From the NCBI GenBank assembly GCA_963691705.1, contig OY829538.1, forward strand, positions 33,128,836 through 33,192,835: a stretch of DNA of 64,000 bases, in the 5' to 3' direction. Position numbers and translations under genes: made by a program. The stretch comes from Viola odorata (taxonomy: Eukaryota > Streptophyta > Magnoliopsida > Malpighiales > Violaceae). Below, in pieces: positions 23,613-34,496 of the stretch; the first letter of the stretch is position 1; every line of letters begins with the position of its first letter. A model generated the notes under the pieces. It did not search any database, was not told where the DNA came from, and saw nothing but the letters and a program-made list of their open reading frames with translations.

Positions 23613-24107
23613 CTAGCCCTGGTTGTAGTTTTGACCGTAAGGGGATTGATTGTACTGGCCAGCAGCGTTCACTTGAATTTCGTCTGGAATATGGGGGCAT
23701 GCATCCATGGGGTGGTCCACGAAATTACATATTTGACAGGCCTTGACTGGCATGGATTGTCCTGCCACGAAATTCTGAAACAGCGCTGTAAGGGCGGTCA
23801 GTTGATTCTGTAGCGCAGCTACTTGGACATCTTGGCCACTACTGTTACCAACTTCAGATGTAGCATTCTTGGCCATGAGTTCGATGGTGGCCTTGGAAGC
23901 TGCTGGTGTGAGAGCAGTGAGAGAACCATTGGCGGCAACGTTGAGAAGGACCCTATCGTGAGCCTTGAGGCCTTCACAGAAATACTGAATAAGGGCGTGC
24001 TCGCTAAGGTTGTGCGAGGGGCACATGGACTGCATTTTCAAAAATCTTTCATAATACTGGGCTAGATCCTCTTCTTCATGATGCACATTGTTGTCATGGT
24101 CTTCCAT
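23613..24107 (-). pseudogene. H gag remnant
   Basis: A 164-codon frame with the late capsid part of Athila Gag ('LAQYYERF', 'LIQYFCEGL') and then a zinc-finger-like 'CQICNFVDHPMDAC'. Only about 250 bp separate it from the primer-binding site, so the N-terminal part of Gag is missing. It is in a different frame from pol. Confidence 0.6.
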
Positions 24108-24356
24108 GGCTGGAAAATAAAAATGAGCGGCTATTGGGTTTTCAAGACCTCGATGAAGGTAGGCTAGGTCTTGGAAAAACTGATGGTCTTGGTCGGCCAG
24201 ATTGGAAGGTTGTCTTTCGACGGCAGGATGAGGGATTCCTCTACGCTAGGCAAAAGGTCCTCTTTCTGTTCTGGTCAATTCGAGATCTAGAGGGAGTAGA
24301 TTTGGTGCAGATCTCCTAGTCATACAAGTAAAAAGAAAATAATTAGTACCGTTCAA

Positions 24357-24374
24357 TCCCTGGCAACGGTGTCA
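24357..24374 (-). promoter_or_regulatory. Primer-binding site of H, tRNA-Asp type
   Basis: On the minus strand TGACACCGTTGCCAGGGA, matching the complement of the plant tRNA-Asp 3' end at 15 of 18 positions. All three mismatches are G to A. Five bases separate it from the LTR end. Confidence 0.75.
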
Positions 24375-24379
24375 AAATT

Positions 24380-24824
24380 TGATCGTCACTCAAATATACT
24401 TATATTTTCCTGATGCCTAAATGCACAAATAAATGTGTAAAGGACAAGACAAGGTCGAACCACAGAGATTGAAGGAATAATATTTGAGTTTCAATGTATG
24501 ACAGAGGAGAAATGTTACCAAATATGAACGTAACACAGGGGGTTTTATATTGATTGACGAATCAATCAACGCAGAAGTGGGAGCTAACAAGACAAATAAT
24601 TAAACCACGAATCACAACACAAAAGTAACAAATATTCGAGGGCATGCAAGTAAAGAACAATCAAGGGTAAGATAGCTAAAAATAGTTCAAGGGCAAGTAA
24701 ATAAGAAAAGCAGTAAAGAGATATTAATTTGATGGGAAGAGATCTTAGCAAAAGGTATTCTCGGGTTGCATTTCAGGTCAGTTAATCATTGGCACAAAAA
24801 TAGTCCAAACTCATGCATAGACCT
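24380..24824 (-). mobile_element. 5' LTR of H, truncated by insertion of G
   Basis: Matches 13436-13881 and then stops abruptly after 'atgcatagacct', where G begins with TGATAAG. The first LTR continues as 'gctataggggcctag', so the break is an insertion. The expected duplicate of 'gacct' would be beyond the window. Confidence 0.8.
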
Positions 24825-25092
24825 TGATAAGATTCGGACTTCTGGAAAATCAGGACGAGGACGGTGGCAGCTCGGGGTTACTGTAGCAGACGTCGAGGGT
24901 ACCTGCAAAGCGCCGGAGGGGGGCTCCGGCGTAGACACTCCGATGCTTAAGTTAGTAAGGCGGTTCAAAAATGGCAGAAATTCCAGTAGCAATCTTAGGC
25001 TTACCTTGCGTTTCAAATGGTGGGGTATTTATAGGCCACACGAGGGCATTACCTATACGGGGAGGCATTATCGGGGGAGATAACGCCTCAGG

Positions 25093-25125
25093 TGACGTCA
25101 TGGGCGGTAGCTTTAAGTGACGTCA
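25093..25125 (-). promoter_or_regulatory. Paired TGACGTCA boxes in LTR G
   Basis: TGACGTCA at 25093-25100 and 25118-25125, about 60-90 bp upstream of the minus-strand TATAAATA at 25026-25033. TGACGTCA has an ACGT core of the type bound by plant TGA-class bZIP factors. Confidence 0.5.
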
Positions 25126-25178
25126 TGGATGCCTTGGGATGGGATATTGTCGTGCGTGTGGATAGATGACGCGTGAGA

Positions 25179-25199
25179 CCCCCCCCCCCCCCCCCCCCC
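25179..25199. repeat. C21 homopolymer in LTR G
   Basis: A run of 21 C at the position where LTRs of F have a G run (17 G at 25533-25549, 6 G at 34028-34033 and in the 3' LTR). Confidence 0.8.
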
Positions 25200-25549
25200 G
25201 CTGATGTCGACCATCCCAGGATTTTTTGCCTACTAAGGGGTGTCAACCTTTCGCGGCTGACCCCTAACAGGTGCGGTAGTGTTCCGACCTTTACACTAGT
25301 ACAAGGACGATAATACCCTTGGGGTTGCCTTAATTGTTATCATAAGCCTAACTGAAAATGAGCCCGAGTGTTTACCAAGGGCTATCGCTCCAGCTTCTGA
25401 TAACAATCAAGACAGCCCTAACGGTGCTACCACACTTGCGGCTCCCGCCGGGACGATTTCCCCTAAGACCCATAGGATATCTTCATATCGCCCCAGAATC
25501 GGCGAAGGATTCCTAGGATGGTCGACATCAGCGGGGGGGGGGGGGGGGG

Positions 25550-26575
25550 TGATATGGCCCGAGTTCCTCAAGAGCTTGAGCTCGTCCGCGAATGGAGCCG
25601 GATCTAGTCTCACTTACGGTTGGAGTTGGATTGAAGCGGATGGATGATGGATCGGATCGTTTGAGAGGCGGAACAAGTTGCAGCGGAATGTTTAAAGGAA
25701 AATACAAAGGAAATGGATGATTTGATAAAGGAAAAAGGAAGGTGTCTTATATATTTATAATGGGATTTCGGACATAGAAGTTTGGAGGAAACCCTCTTGG
25801 CAACGAAGGCCAAGCAACCTTCCTATGACAAACGACTAACTAAGATCTTCTCCAAGGTTGGCTTGATCATCAATGGAGGATGATGAGCAAACGAATTCCT
25901 TGAAGGAGAAAAGCTACGGCTCTAAGAACCTAGAGTAGCTAATGGCTTAAGGCTTTTGGGAAATAACTCACAAATCAAAAAGCAACCTAAAAATGAAGGC
26001 AAGTTCTTCATTTTATAGGGGAACTATATACATGGGCTAAGACCCAAATACCCTTGGACAAAGGGGCACGTCATCCATGGGACACGCGAGCTCTCTTGGC
26101 CGTTTGACGCGTCTCTTGTACGGCCGAGTGACAAGATGCTTGCGCGGGCGTGTTGCTTGGCTCGTGTGCGTCCGAGTGGCTGGGTGCGGGTGTGTGTTGG
26201 GTCGAGTGGTGTTGCGATGCCGTGGCCACGTTCTGGGGTGCGGTTTGGGTGCGATGCTTTGCCGAAGCCTTAACGATGGGCTTTGGCGCAGTCTTGATGC
26301 TAGCCGCGTGTGTGACCTTTGCGATAGACGTGGGCTCAGACTCGGGCGGAAGGCTGCGAGTTGAGTTGCTGGTGTGGCTTCTAGGCTCGGACTCGGACTC
26401 GAGCGTGAGGCTGCGAGTCGAGTCGTTGGCGTGGACGCATACGCTCCATTGGGCTTCGGTCTTCATGCTGCTTTCCTCAGCCCTAAGCGCTCGGATGAGT
26501 AGGCTGAACAAGTCTCGGCCTCTCAAGGCGTGGCTACGCGTGGCTTTGGATGGGCCTTGGGCTTGGGCTATATCA
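25550..26575 (-). mobile_element. 3' LTR of D
   Basis: 1026 bp; minus strand TGATATAGCCC to GGGCCATATCA. The last 167 codons of the pol-related frame lie within it (26575-26071). Confidence 0.85.
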
Positions 26576-29500
26576 TCCCCTCCCCCTTCGCAAGGATTCG
26601 TCCTCGAATCCTCACCGTTGCTCTCCTCTAGCTCGTCGTTTTCATCACCTTCAAAGAAAGGTGAAAGATCATTAATATTGAAAGAAGGGTTAGTGTTGCC
26701 GTAAGAAGAAGGCATGTCAAGAACATATGCGTTATCATTAATTTTCTTAAGGATGAGAAACGGGTCGTCTCCCCGTGGGCTAAGCTTGCCCGCCCGGCGC
26801 TCCTTGGTCAAGTGAACCCACACCAAGTTGCCGACTTCAAATGAGCGAATGTGGCGCCCGGCGTCACGCTTTTTGATTAAGTTGGCGTTGATGGCTTCGA
26901 TGCGGTTCTTGGCCGTGCGATGCATCTCGCTCACCTTGGCTGCCTTTTCCTCGCCATCTAGACTAGCACATGTAGACAAAGGAAGGGGTAGCAAGTCTAT
27001 GGGGTGAGTGGGTTAAACCCATAGACAAGCTCAAACGGGGAGTAGCGAGTTGAAACATGCATGGTACGGTTATAAGCGAACTCTATGAATGGAATGCATT
27101 CTTCCCATGACTTAGGGTTTTGTTTGATCATGATGCGCAACATGGTTCCTAGGGTCCTATTGACCACCTCGGTTTGCCCATCCGTTTGGGGATGGTACGA
27201 GGTAGAGAAAAGCAATTTCGTCCCTAACTTAGCCCAAAGCACCCTCCAAAAGTGCGCTAGGAATTTACTATCCCTATCGCTCACGATTGTTCGAGGCATG
27301 CCGTGGAGCCTAACCACCTCACGAAAGAATAAAGCTACAATGTGAGAAGCATCATTAGTGGAATGGCAAGGAATGAAATGGGCCATCTTTGAAAAACGGT
27401 CCACAATGACAAAAAGTGAATCTTTCCCATGCTTGGTACGCGGAAGGCCTAAAACAAAGTCCATCGAGATATCATGCCATGGGTGTGAACCAACGGGAAG
27501 TGGCATGTAACGCCCATGATTAATGCTCCTAGTTTTAGCCTTCTTACATGCAAGACAATTGCCAACTACCCGTGCTACCATTCTTTTCATTTTCGGCCAA
27601 TAAAAATGCTCCTTTAGTGTGCTTAGGGTTTTGTCAATGCCGAAATGCCCCATCAAGCCCCCTCATGTGCTTCTCTTACTAAAAGTTCTCGGGTGCTACA
27701 AATAGGCATGCATAATTTCCCCTTTCTATACAAGAAACCCTCATGCAAGGAAAACTCATAACAACCCCCATTGGAGCACGCAAGATGCACATCCTTAAAT
27801 TCCACATCATCGGCATAAAGAGAAGTAATGTGCAAAAAGCCTAGCATGCGGGCTTGCAAAGAGGTGAGGAGTGCGTACCTTCGGGATAATGCATCCGCAA
27901 CGATGTTATCCTTGCCCTTAAGGTATTTGATGTGGTAGGGAAACCTCTCAATGAACTCGAGCCACGCGGCGTGTCTCTTGTTGAGTTTCCCTTGCCCCTT
28001 GAGATACTTAAGGCTAAGGTGGTCCGTGTGGACCACAAACTCCCTCGGGGTCAAGTAGTGCTCCCATACGTCCAAAGCCCTCACAAGCGCATACAACTCC
28101 TTATCGTAAGTGCAATAGTTCAGCTGCGCCGCCTTGAGCTTCTCGCTAAAGAAAGCCACGGGTCTCTTGTCTTGCTTCAACACGGCCCCGATTCCTATCC
28201 CACTCGCATCGCATTCAACCTCAAAGGTCTTCTCAAAATTCAGGAGAATGAGGACCGGGCTCGAGGTCAGCCTTTCCTTGAGTGTGACAAAGGCTCGCTC
28301 TTGTTCCTTGCCCCAAATGAAAGGAACATCCTTTTTAGTGAGCTCATTCAGTGGTGCGGCGATTGAAGAGAAGTCCTTGAGGAATCGGCGGTAGAAGCCC
28401 GCAAGGCCATGGAAGGATCGGACCTCCCCCACGGTGGTGGGCGTGGGCCATTCGACGATGGCTTGAACCTTGGTCGGGTCCACTTTGAGCCCCTCGGATC
28501 CTACAATAAAACCAAGGAAATGGACCTCTCCCAAGCAAAACTCACACTTGGAGAGCTTGGCATACAACTTGTGCATGCGAAGGGTTAGAAACACTTGGTG
28601 CAAGTGGCCCAAATGGGCTTGTGGAGAAGTGCTATAAACAAGGATATCATCAAAATATACCACCACAAAATGGCCTATGAAAGGCCTCAAAACATGGTTC
28701 ATGAGTCACATGAATGTACTAGGTGCGTTGGTAAGGCCAAAAGGCATAACAAGCCACTCATATAACCCAAACTTAGTCTTAAAAGCCGTTTTCCATTGGT
28801 CACCTTCATTCATTAGTATTTGGTAATAACCACTTACTAGATCGATTTTAGAAAACATTTTAGCTTTGCACAATTCGTCTAGCATGTCATCTAGGCGCGG
28901 GATTGGGTGAGAGTATTTCACGGTTACCTTGTTAATAGCACGGTAATCCATGCACATCCTCCATGTGCCGTCCTTCTTAGGTACAAGAATCACCGGCACC
29001 GAGCAAGGGGAAAGGCTTTCCCTTATGAACCCTTTGGCCAACAGCCCTTCCACTTGAGTTTGCAACTCTTGCGTCTCCTTCGGGTTACACCTATAGGCTG
29101 GCCTATTAGGTAGTGCGGACCCGGGCAAGAAGTCAATCCTATGCTCTATGCCCCGTGTTGGCGGAAGACCTTCGGGTATCTCCTCCGGAAAGACATCCTC
29201 GAATTCCTGCAAAAGAGGGGAAAGCATACTAGGCAAAGCAACGTTAGGGTTAGTGGTATTCAAAGAGAGGAATTTAAAGCGAATTAAAATGCAAGGCTTG
29301 CGCATAATGAGCGCGTGCCGAATGTCCCTCCCCTTGGCCATGTAGCTCCCTTTTCTCTCCACTCTCGCCTCCTTTGAGGCCTCACTAGTTTTCTTAGTCT
29401 TTTCAAACTTGGTTTTCCCACTCGATTCTCCCATTTTCTCTCCACTCATCTTACTTTCTTCTCTCGGCGCATGCTCTTTGTTTTCATGCCCGCTGTTTTC

Positions 29501-29698
29501 CCATTGAATCCCACTTCCTTTCTTCTCTCCACTCCACTCACTTCCTTTCTTTTTTGTGAACGGCAGCCGAGATTTCAAAGGTGGCGCATGCCTTTTCCAA
29601 CTTAAGTTGGTCCTCATACACTTGGCTTGGCGGTAGTGGCGGGATGCAAAACTTGTGGCCCTCATGTTCCAACTTGTAGGTATTCCGAAAGCCATCAT
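26071..29698 (-). pseudogene. D pol: reverse transcriptase, RNase H, integrase, LTR-encoded tail
   Basis: Pieces: 29698-28706 and 28702-27653 (reverse transcriptase with FDD near 28650, RNase H), 27656-26997 (integrase zinc region and D-D-35-E core: 'SMDFVLGLP', 'IVSDRDSKF', 'GQTEVVN'), 26994-26071 (integrase C-terminal part and tail). Breaks: a TGA at 28703-28705 in place of a CGA Arg codon, a lost G in a G run near 27655, and a lost C in a C run near 27005. The tail after 'SRTNPC' is Ser/Thr/Ala/His-rich and is coded by the LTR. Confidence 0.75.
26576..26590 (-). promoter_or_regulatory. Polypurine tract of D
   Basis: CGAAGGGGGAGGGGA on the minus strand, directly before the 3' LTR. A perfect 7-bp stem-loop (GGATTCG-AGGA-CGAATCC) at 26594-26611 precedes it. 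Confidence 0.75.
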
Positions 29699-31784
29699 CG
29701 ATAGCCTTGCGGTCGTATTGCCAAGGCCGCCCTAGTAGTAAATGGCTTGCGTGCATCGGGGCCACGTCGCAAAGCCTTTGGTCCTTATATCCACCAATGT
29801 TGAAAGGTAGAAGGACTTGCTTTTGCACCTTCACCGTGTTCCCATCATTAAACCAATTTAGCACATACGGATGAGGGTGCTTGGTGGTGGTAAGCCCAAG
29901 CGAATGCACTAAGAGGGTACTAGCCACGTCGGCACAACTACCATTGTCCACTATTATGGACACAACCATCCTGTTAGCCGTGCCCCTTGTGTGGAACAAA
30001 TTCTCGCGTTGGGCAATGGACGCGTCATCTTCCCTCCCTTTCAAACTCAAACTCCTTCGCACTACCAAACATTGGGGCACTTCCACGTGATCATACTCAT
30101 CACTATCCGTGCTCGAGTGCCCATCGTCTCCCCAACATTCCTTTGGCCTCGTTTCCTCCTCCTCCTCCTCTTCACTCACTATTTCACCGCTCTCCCTCAT
30201 GACCATGATAGTCCAGTTGGGACACTCGGCCCTCATGTGGCCCTTGCCCCTACACTTGAAGCATGTGATGTCTCGGGTGGGTGTCCTTGTGGGTAGGTTA
30301 GGTGCGGGTGCCGCGGCCGTAGGCTTAGGGGTTATGGTGTTTGGTTGGGTGTATGGCTTAGGGGTGTAGGCTCGGTTGGTGTTTGGGGTGGTTGCAGGTG
30401 CTTTGGTGGGGTTTTGCCATGGCCTCTTGAAGGTGTTAGCGGGGGTAGAAGGGGTAGTAGTAGGGTGGGTGTGTTTCGGCTTCTGGCTCACTTGTCTTTC
30501 CACCTTGAGGGCTAGATGAAACATCTCGTCTAGTGTGGTGTAGGTGTAGAAGTCTAGGGGATCGGCAATCTCCTTGTGAAGCCCTGCCAAGAAACGGGCC
30601 ATGGTGGCCTCCACCTCCTCTCGAATATCAGCCCTCATGAGCAATGTCAACAACTCATGGTAGAACTCACTAACGCTCTTGGTCCCTTGACTCAAGCGTT
30701 GAAGGCGTCGGTGCAAGTCTCGCACATAGTATGGAGGGACGAACCTGCGCCTCATCTCAAACAGTAGCTCACCCCAAGTAGCCACGGGTGCCCTCCCTTC
30801 GAACCTCCTATTGATCTCAATACGGTCCCACCAATGTATGGCCATACCGACAAACTCAACGATGGCCAATCTCACCTTCTTTTCTTCCGAGTAGTTGTAG
30901 TTGGCAAACACCCTCTCCATCTTGTTCTCCCATTCAAAGTAGGCCTCGGGCTCGTCCTTGCCCTCGAATTGTGGTAAGGTCATCTTTGGATTACGGTGGT
31001 CATGCACATGATCCTCGTGGTGCCTATAGGGACGCTCGTCATACCCGTCCTCATATTCCCCGTGCCCCGGTGGCTCATATGGCGGTCCCTCGGGTGCTTA
31101 CGGCCTACGCCCTCCCCTAGCCCTTCGTGGCTCATAGAAAGGTGGCCGGTGTGGTAGGGGCCTCTCTTGGAACCCCCTCGGGGCGCTCCCTTGAGGGTTG
31201 TGCTGCTCAGATCGGTTGTGGGTGTTGCGGGTTAGGTTTTGGGTGGTGTCTAGGTAGGGTCTAGGCCCGTGGTTTGGTAATGGGTCTCGGTAGCTTTGGA
31301 GAGCGTGTTGGTGTGCGTCATAGGGCTCGGTGTAAGGGTTGAATCTAGGCGGAGCCGAATGGTGTAGTTGGGGCCTTGGTGCGAGAGGGCCTCTTCGGAC
31401 CCCTTCCTCCTCACTAGGGCAACTCCCTTCGGCCTCTACCTCGTTAGTGTCGAACCCGTAGTAATCCACGTCCTTGGGGTTCCTTGGTCGGGTTCTTTGG
31501 TGGTAATGGACTAGTGGCTATTGTGGGGGTATGTGTCGGGATGGTTGGGATGGGGGCTCTTTATGTGGGTTGAGGGTTGGGGTGGTTTTGGCAGTGAGAT
31601 CAGCAAGGGCTTTTAGGATGGCCGCGTTGGTCTCCTCTTGGCAAGCCCACCTCTCGGCCATTTGGGCAGCGAGGTCCACCCTAGCCGGGCTGGCTCGGGT
31701 GCCTCCATCCGGTGCCCTTCCCTCAAGTCTTCCCATGTTGGTGGATTGGGTTGAGTCACCTCCCGAATGATGGCTTCGCGCCAT
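29538..31784 (-). pseudogene. D gag and protease
   Basis: One frame of 749 codons from 31784 to 29538, broken by stops at about 31518 and 31098. Domains in order: basic/Pro-rich N-terminus, capsid-like region ('YFEWENKMERVF', about 30940), Pro-rich linker, CCHC zinc knuckle ('CFKCRGKGHMRAEC', about 30270-30230), acidic stretch, and protease with 'IIVDNGSCADV' (about 29960). It overlaps the next pol piece in another frame at 29538-29698, so a frameshift separates protease from reverse transcriptase. Confidence 0.7.
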
Positions 31785-32440
31785 GTGCCGTACCTACAAA
31801 ACGAACAAACGCAAGTGGCTATATAAACGAGTTAGTGCGCTCCCTCTCGTGTTTCTTCTCGTGTTTCTCTCTTCCCTCTATTGTTCTCCCCACCTCGCGT
31901 CACTCTTCTCCCTCAAGCCCAGTCCTTAGACTACTTGACTCTAAGAAAGCAAGAAAAGGCACGGAAGACACAATGACAACTAGGCACGCAAGAAAGGTAA
32001 GGGAAAACCTAGGTGTTGTGCGAAAGTGTAAGGATGCGCAACAACTTGGCTTTAGAGTGGATATAATTGAGGAAACAATAAAGCAAACCAAGGACACGAA
32101 TGAAAGCAAGCGCAAACTACTCAAGAAACAGCACGGAACAACAGCAAGGCAATCACACAATGCAATCAAGCTATGCACAAACCATGGACACACGTTGACA
32201 AGGCTCAAGCCCGAACGCAAGCACTTACTAAGTCTCGACTTTCTTTTTCCCCACCTCGGGTCCCTTGCTTTGACTCAACGAATTCTTAATAATTTTTTTT
32301 GAATTCCCTTTGTTTGTTTTGAATTCCTTTTTTTTCTTTTTTGAATTCTAATTAATTAATTTTTTTTATTGAGTGCAAGAGATTCCCAAGATGACCTATT
32401 GATTGCCGACCATAGAGATATAAGTTGTGCAATGATAAGG

Positions 32441-32590
32441 TGTGTGCGCGTATCAAGGGTGATAAGGGCTTTAGGTGATATGAGCAAGTGTGTGTATCAA
32501 GGTGTGATAAGAGGAGTAGGTGATATGAGCAATGTGTGTATCAAGGTGTGATAAGAGGAGTAGGTGATATGAGCAAGTGTGTGTATCAAT
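32441..32590. repeat. Tandem repeat in the D leader
   Basis: About three units of 48-50 bp ending in 'gtgatatgagcaa'. The middle and last are almost identical and the first is diverged. Confidence 0.7.
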
Positions 32591-32987
32591 GATTGATAGG
32601 TGGGTGCGGTTATAAATGATTGGGTGAGGGTACTATTATAGATTTTAGGGTTGGTGCCGTCGGCCTCACATGCACTTAGTGACTCACCTAATGACTCACA
32701 CAAAGGACAAAACGTACCAAGGACACTTGGCTCATCTTTTATGGGTGACCAACAACTCACAAGAACACCAACTTGCTTCGTGACCAAAGAGATGAAGAAA
32801 ACGATTTTAATTCAGCACAAACACAATACAAACGATTTATGGTGTTTTAAATGGATCAAACACACGTAAAAACTCAAGAACACGAAAATGACCCAAATGG
32901 TCCAAAATGACCGAAATGACAATGGGGTGATTTTCAACCGTGGAAGTACCTCAAAAATGAAGTGGAAGCAACCTAGAGACAGCTGGA

Positions 32988-32999
32988 GCTCCGCTACCA
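32988..32999 (-). promoter_or_regulatory. Primer-binding site of D
   Basis: TGGTAGCGGAGC on the minus strand, 2 bp after the LTR. It resembles the initiator tRNA-Met site TGGTATCAGAGC with three mismatches. The same variant is found in E (57026-57037). Confidence 0.5.
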
Positions 33000-33001
33000 C
33001 A

Positions 33002-34027
33002 TGATATGGCCCGAGTTCCTCAAGAGCTTGAGCTCGTCCGCGAATGGAGCCGGATCTAGTCTCACTTACGGTTGGAGTTGGATTGAAGCGGATGGATGAT
33101 GGATCGGATCGTTTGAGAGGCGGAACAAGTTGCAGCGGAATGCTTAAAGGAAAATACAAAGGAAATGGATGATTTGATAAAGGAAAAAGGAAGGTGTCTT
33201 ATATATTTATAATGGGATTTCGGACATAGAAGTTTGGAGGAAACCCTCTTGGCAACGAAGGCCAAGCAACCTTCCTATGACAAATGACTAACTAATATCT
33301 TCTCCAAGGTTGGCTTGATCATCAATGGAGGATGATGAGCAAACGGATTCCTTGAAGGAGAAAAGCTACGGCTCTAAGAACCTAGAGTAGCTAATGGCTT
33401 AAGGCTTTTGGGAAATAACTCACAAATCAAAAAGCAACCTAAAAATGAAGGCAAGTTCTTCATTTTATAGGGGAACTATATACATGGGCTAAGACCCAAA
33501 TACCCTTGGACAAAGGGGCACGTCATCCATGGGGCACGCGAGCTCTCTTGGCCGTTTGACGCGTCTCTTGTACGGTCGAGTGACAAGATGCTTGCGCGGG
33601 CGTGTTGCTTGGCTCGTGTGCGTCCGAGTGGCTGGGTGCGGGTGCGTGCTGGGTCGAGTGGTGCTGCGATGCCGTGGCCACGTTCTGGGGTGCGGTTTGG
33701 GTGCGATGCTTTGCCGAAGCCTTAGCGATGGGCTTTGGCGCAGTCTTGATGCTAGCCGCGTGTGTGACCTTTGCGATAGACGTGGGCTCAGACTCGGGCG
33801 GAAGGCTGTGAGTTGAGTTGCTGGTGTGGCTTCTAGGCTCAGACTCGGACTCGGGCGTGAGGCTGCGAGTCGAGTCGTTGGCGTGGACGCATACGCTCCA
33901 TTGGGCTTCGGTCTTCATGCTGCTTTCCTCAGCCCTAAGCGCTCGGATGAGTAGGCTGAACAAGTCTCGGCCTCTCAAGGCGTGGCTACGCGTGGCTTTG
34001 GATGGGCCTTGGGCTTGGGCAATATCA
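33002..34027 (-). mobile_element. 5' LTR of D
   Basis: 1026 bp, the same length as the 3' copy. The same LTR-coded frame is open here (33978-33523). Confidence 0.85.
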
Positions 34028-34120
34028 GGGGGGACTTACGCGACTCTATACGCACGGCACAATCCCATCCTAGGGACCCACGAGGTTATCATTCCCGGCA
34101 GCGCCGTCCGATATCGCTCA

Positions 34121-34153
34121 TGACGTCATCCATCGGTATCGCTTGTGACGTCA
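34121..34153 (+). promoter_or_regulatory. Paired TGACGTCA boxes in the 5' LTR of F
   Basis: TGACGTCA at 34121-34128 and 34146-34153, 50-80 bp upstream of TATAAATA (34203-34210). The same pair is at 49336-49343 and 49361-49368 in the 3' LTR. Confidence 0.55.
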
Positions 34154-34202
34154 CCATCAGACATCGCCTGGATTGTTATCGCCAGGTATCGTCGAATAGG
34201 CC

Positions 34203-34210
34203 TATAAATA
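34203..34210 (+). promoter_or_regulatory. TATA box of the 5' LTR of F
   Basis: TATAAATA, conserved at 49418-49425 in the 3' LTR and on the minus strand at 25026-25033 in G. It probably drives the sense transcript of F. Confidence 0.6.
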
Positions 34211-34413
34211 CCCCTACTTTTCCAATCTGAAGGTAAGATCGAGATCACTCAGACGAACCTCTGTTATTTTTGAAACCCGAACTGGCTTAAGCATCGGAGT
34301 GTCTACGCCGGAGCCCCCCTCCGGCGCTTTGCAGGTACATCCGGCACCGACCGCCACCGTTCCGATCAGGCACGACTCCGAATCTTACAAGATCGACGTT
34401 GAGTCTTATCAAA

Positions 34414-34431
34414 TGGTGCTTCCATTGAGAG
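34414..34431 (+). promoter_or_regulatory. Probable primer-binding site of F
   Basis: 'tggtgcttccattgagag' starts 2 bp after the LTR end (34411). The position and TGG start fit a primer-binding site. I cannot name the tRNA with confidence. Confidence 0.45.
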
Positions 34432-34496
34432 CTTTGGTATATTAAGTGAGCGTCCTTAATAGCCAAGCTCCGTCTAGGCGGAAGATTGGAACGGTC

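Larger units (their letters stand above)
13436..24824 (-). mobile_element. Element H: Athila-type Ty3/gypsy retrotransposon
   Basis: Order on the minus strand: partial 5' LTR (24824-24380), primer-binding site (24374-24357), gag remnant, pol (protease, reverse transcriptase, RNase H, integrase), env-like remnant, polypurine tract, 3' LTR (15058-13436). Reverse transcriptase and integrase motifs and the tRNA-Asp primer site point to the Athila lineage. The visible 445 bp of the two LTRs differ at about 15 positions by eye, the most of any pair here, so H is the oldest layer. Its 5' LTR is cut at 24824 by element G. Confidence 0.8.
24825..25342 (-). mobile_element. 3' LTR of G
   Basis: 518 bp. 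Its minus strand starts TGATAACAATTAAGG and ends in TTATCA. It is related to the LTRs of F (shared TGACGTCA pairs, TATAAATA, 'ccggagggggg.tccggcg' hairpin, 'cttaagcatcggagtgtctacgcc') but clearly diverged. It contains a run of 21 C at 25179-25199. Confidence 0.75.
31785..33001 (-). other. D leader with tandem repeats
   Basis: Untranslated leader between the primer-binding site and gag. It contains three units of about 48-50 bp with the core 'gtgtgtatcaaggtgtgataagaggagtaggtgatatgagcaa' in about 32441-32590 (two near-identical). AT-rich runs lie at 32280-32370. No gene is seen. Confidence 0.6.
25550..34027 (-). mobile_element. Element D: chromovirus-like Ty3/gypsy retrotransposon
   Basis: 8478 bp on the minus strand with two 1026-bp LTRs, flanked by G runs that include a GGGGG duplication. 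About 14 differences between the LTRs by eye. Order on the minus strand: 5' LTR, primer-binding site, leader with tandem repeats, gag, pol, polypurine tract, 3' LTR. The pol frame runs through the polypurine tract into the LTR, a trait known for the CRM clade. The lineage call is tentative. Confidence 0.8.
25398..34411 (+). mobile_element. 5' LTR of F, interrupted by D
   Basis: Two parts: 25398-25549 and 34028-34411. The first part matches the start of the 3' LTR at 49131 and the second matches its remainder. D lies between them in the G run. The second part has about 16 bp not found in the 3' LTR. Confidence 0.8.

Noticed and set aside
25179..25199. C21 run as a sequencing gap filler
   Set aside because: Related LTRs have G runs of different length at the same place, so a real variable tract is more likely, although its exact length is uncertain.
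26077..26704. Long plus-strand frames in the LTR of D (also at 33529-34123)
   Set aside because: They mirror the LTR-coded tail of pol on the minus strand and are GC-rich shadows without motifs.
32441..32590. Spaced repeats as a CRISPR array
   Set aside because: Plain tandem units in a retroelement leader, with no spacers, in plant-type DNA.
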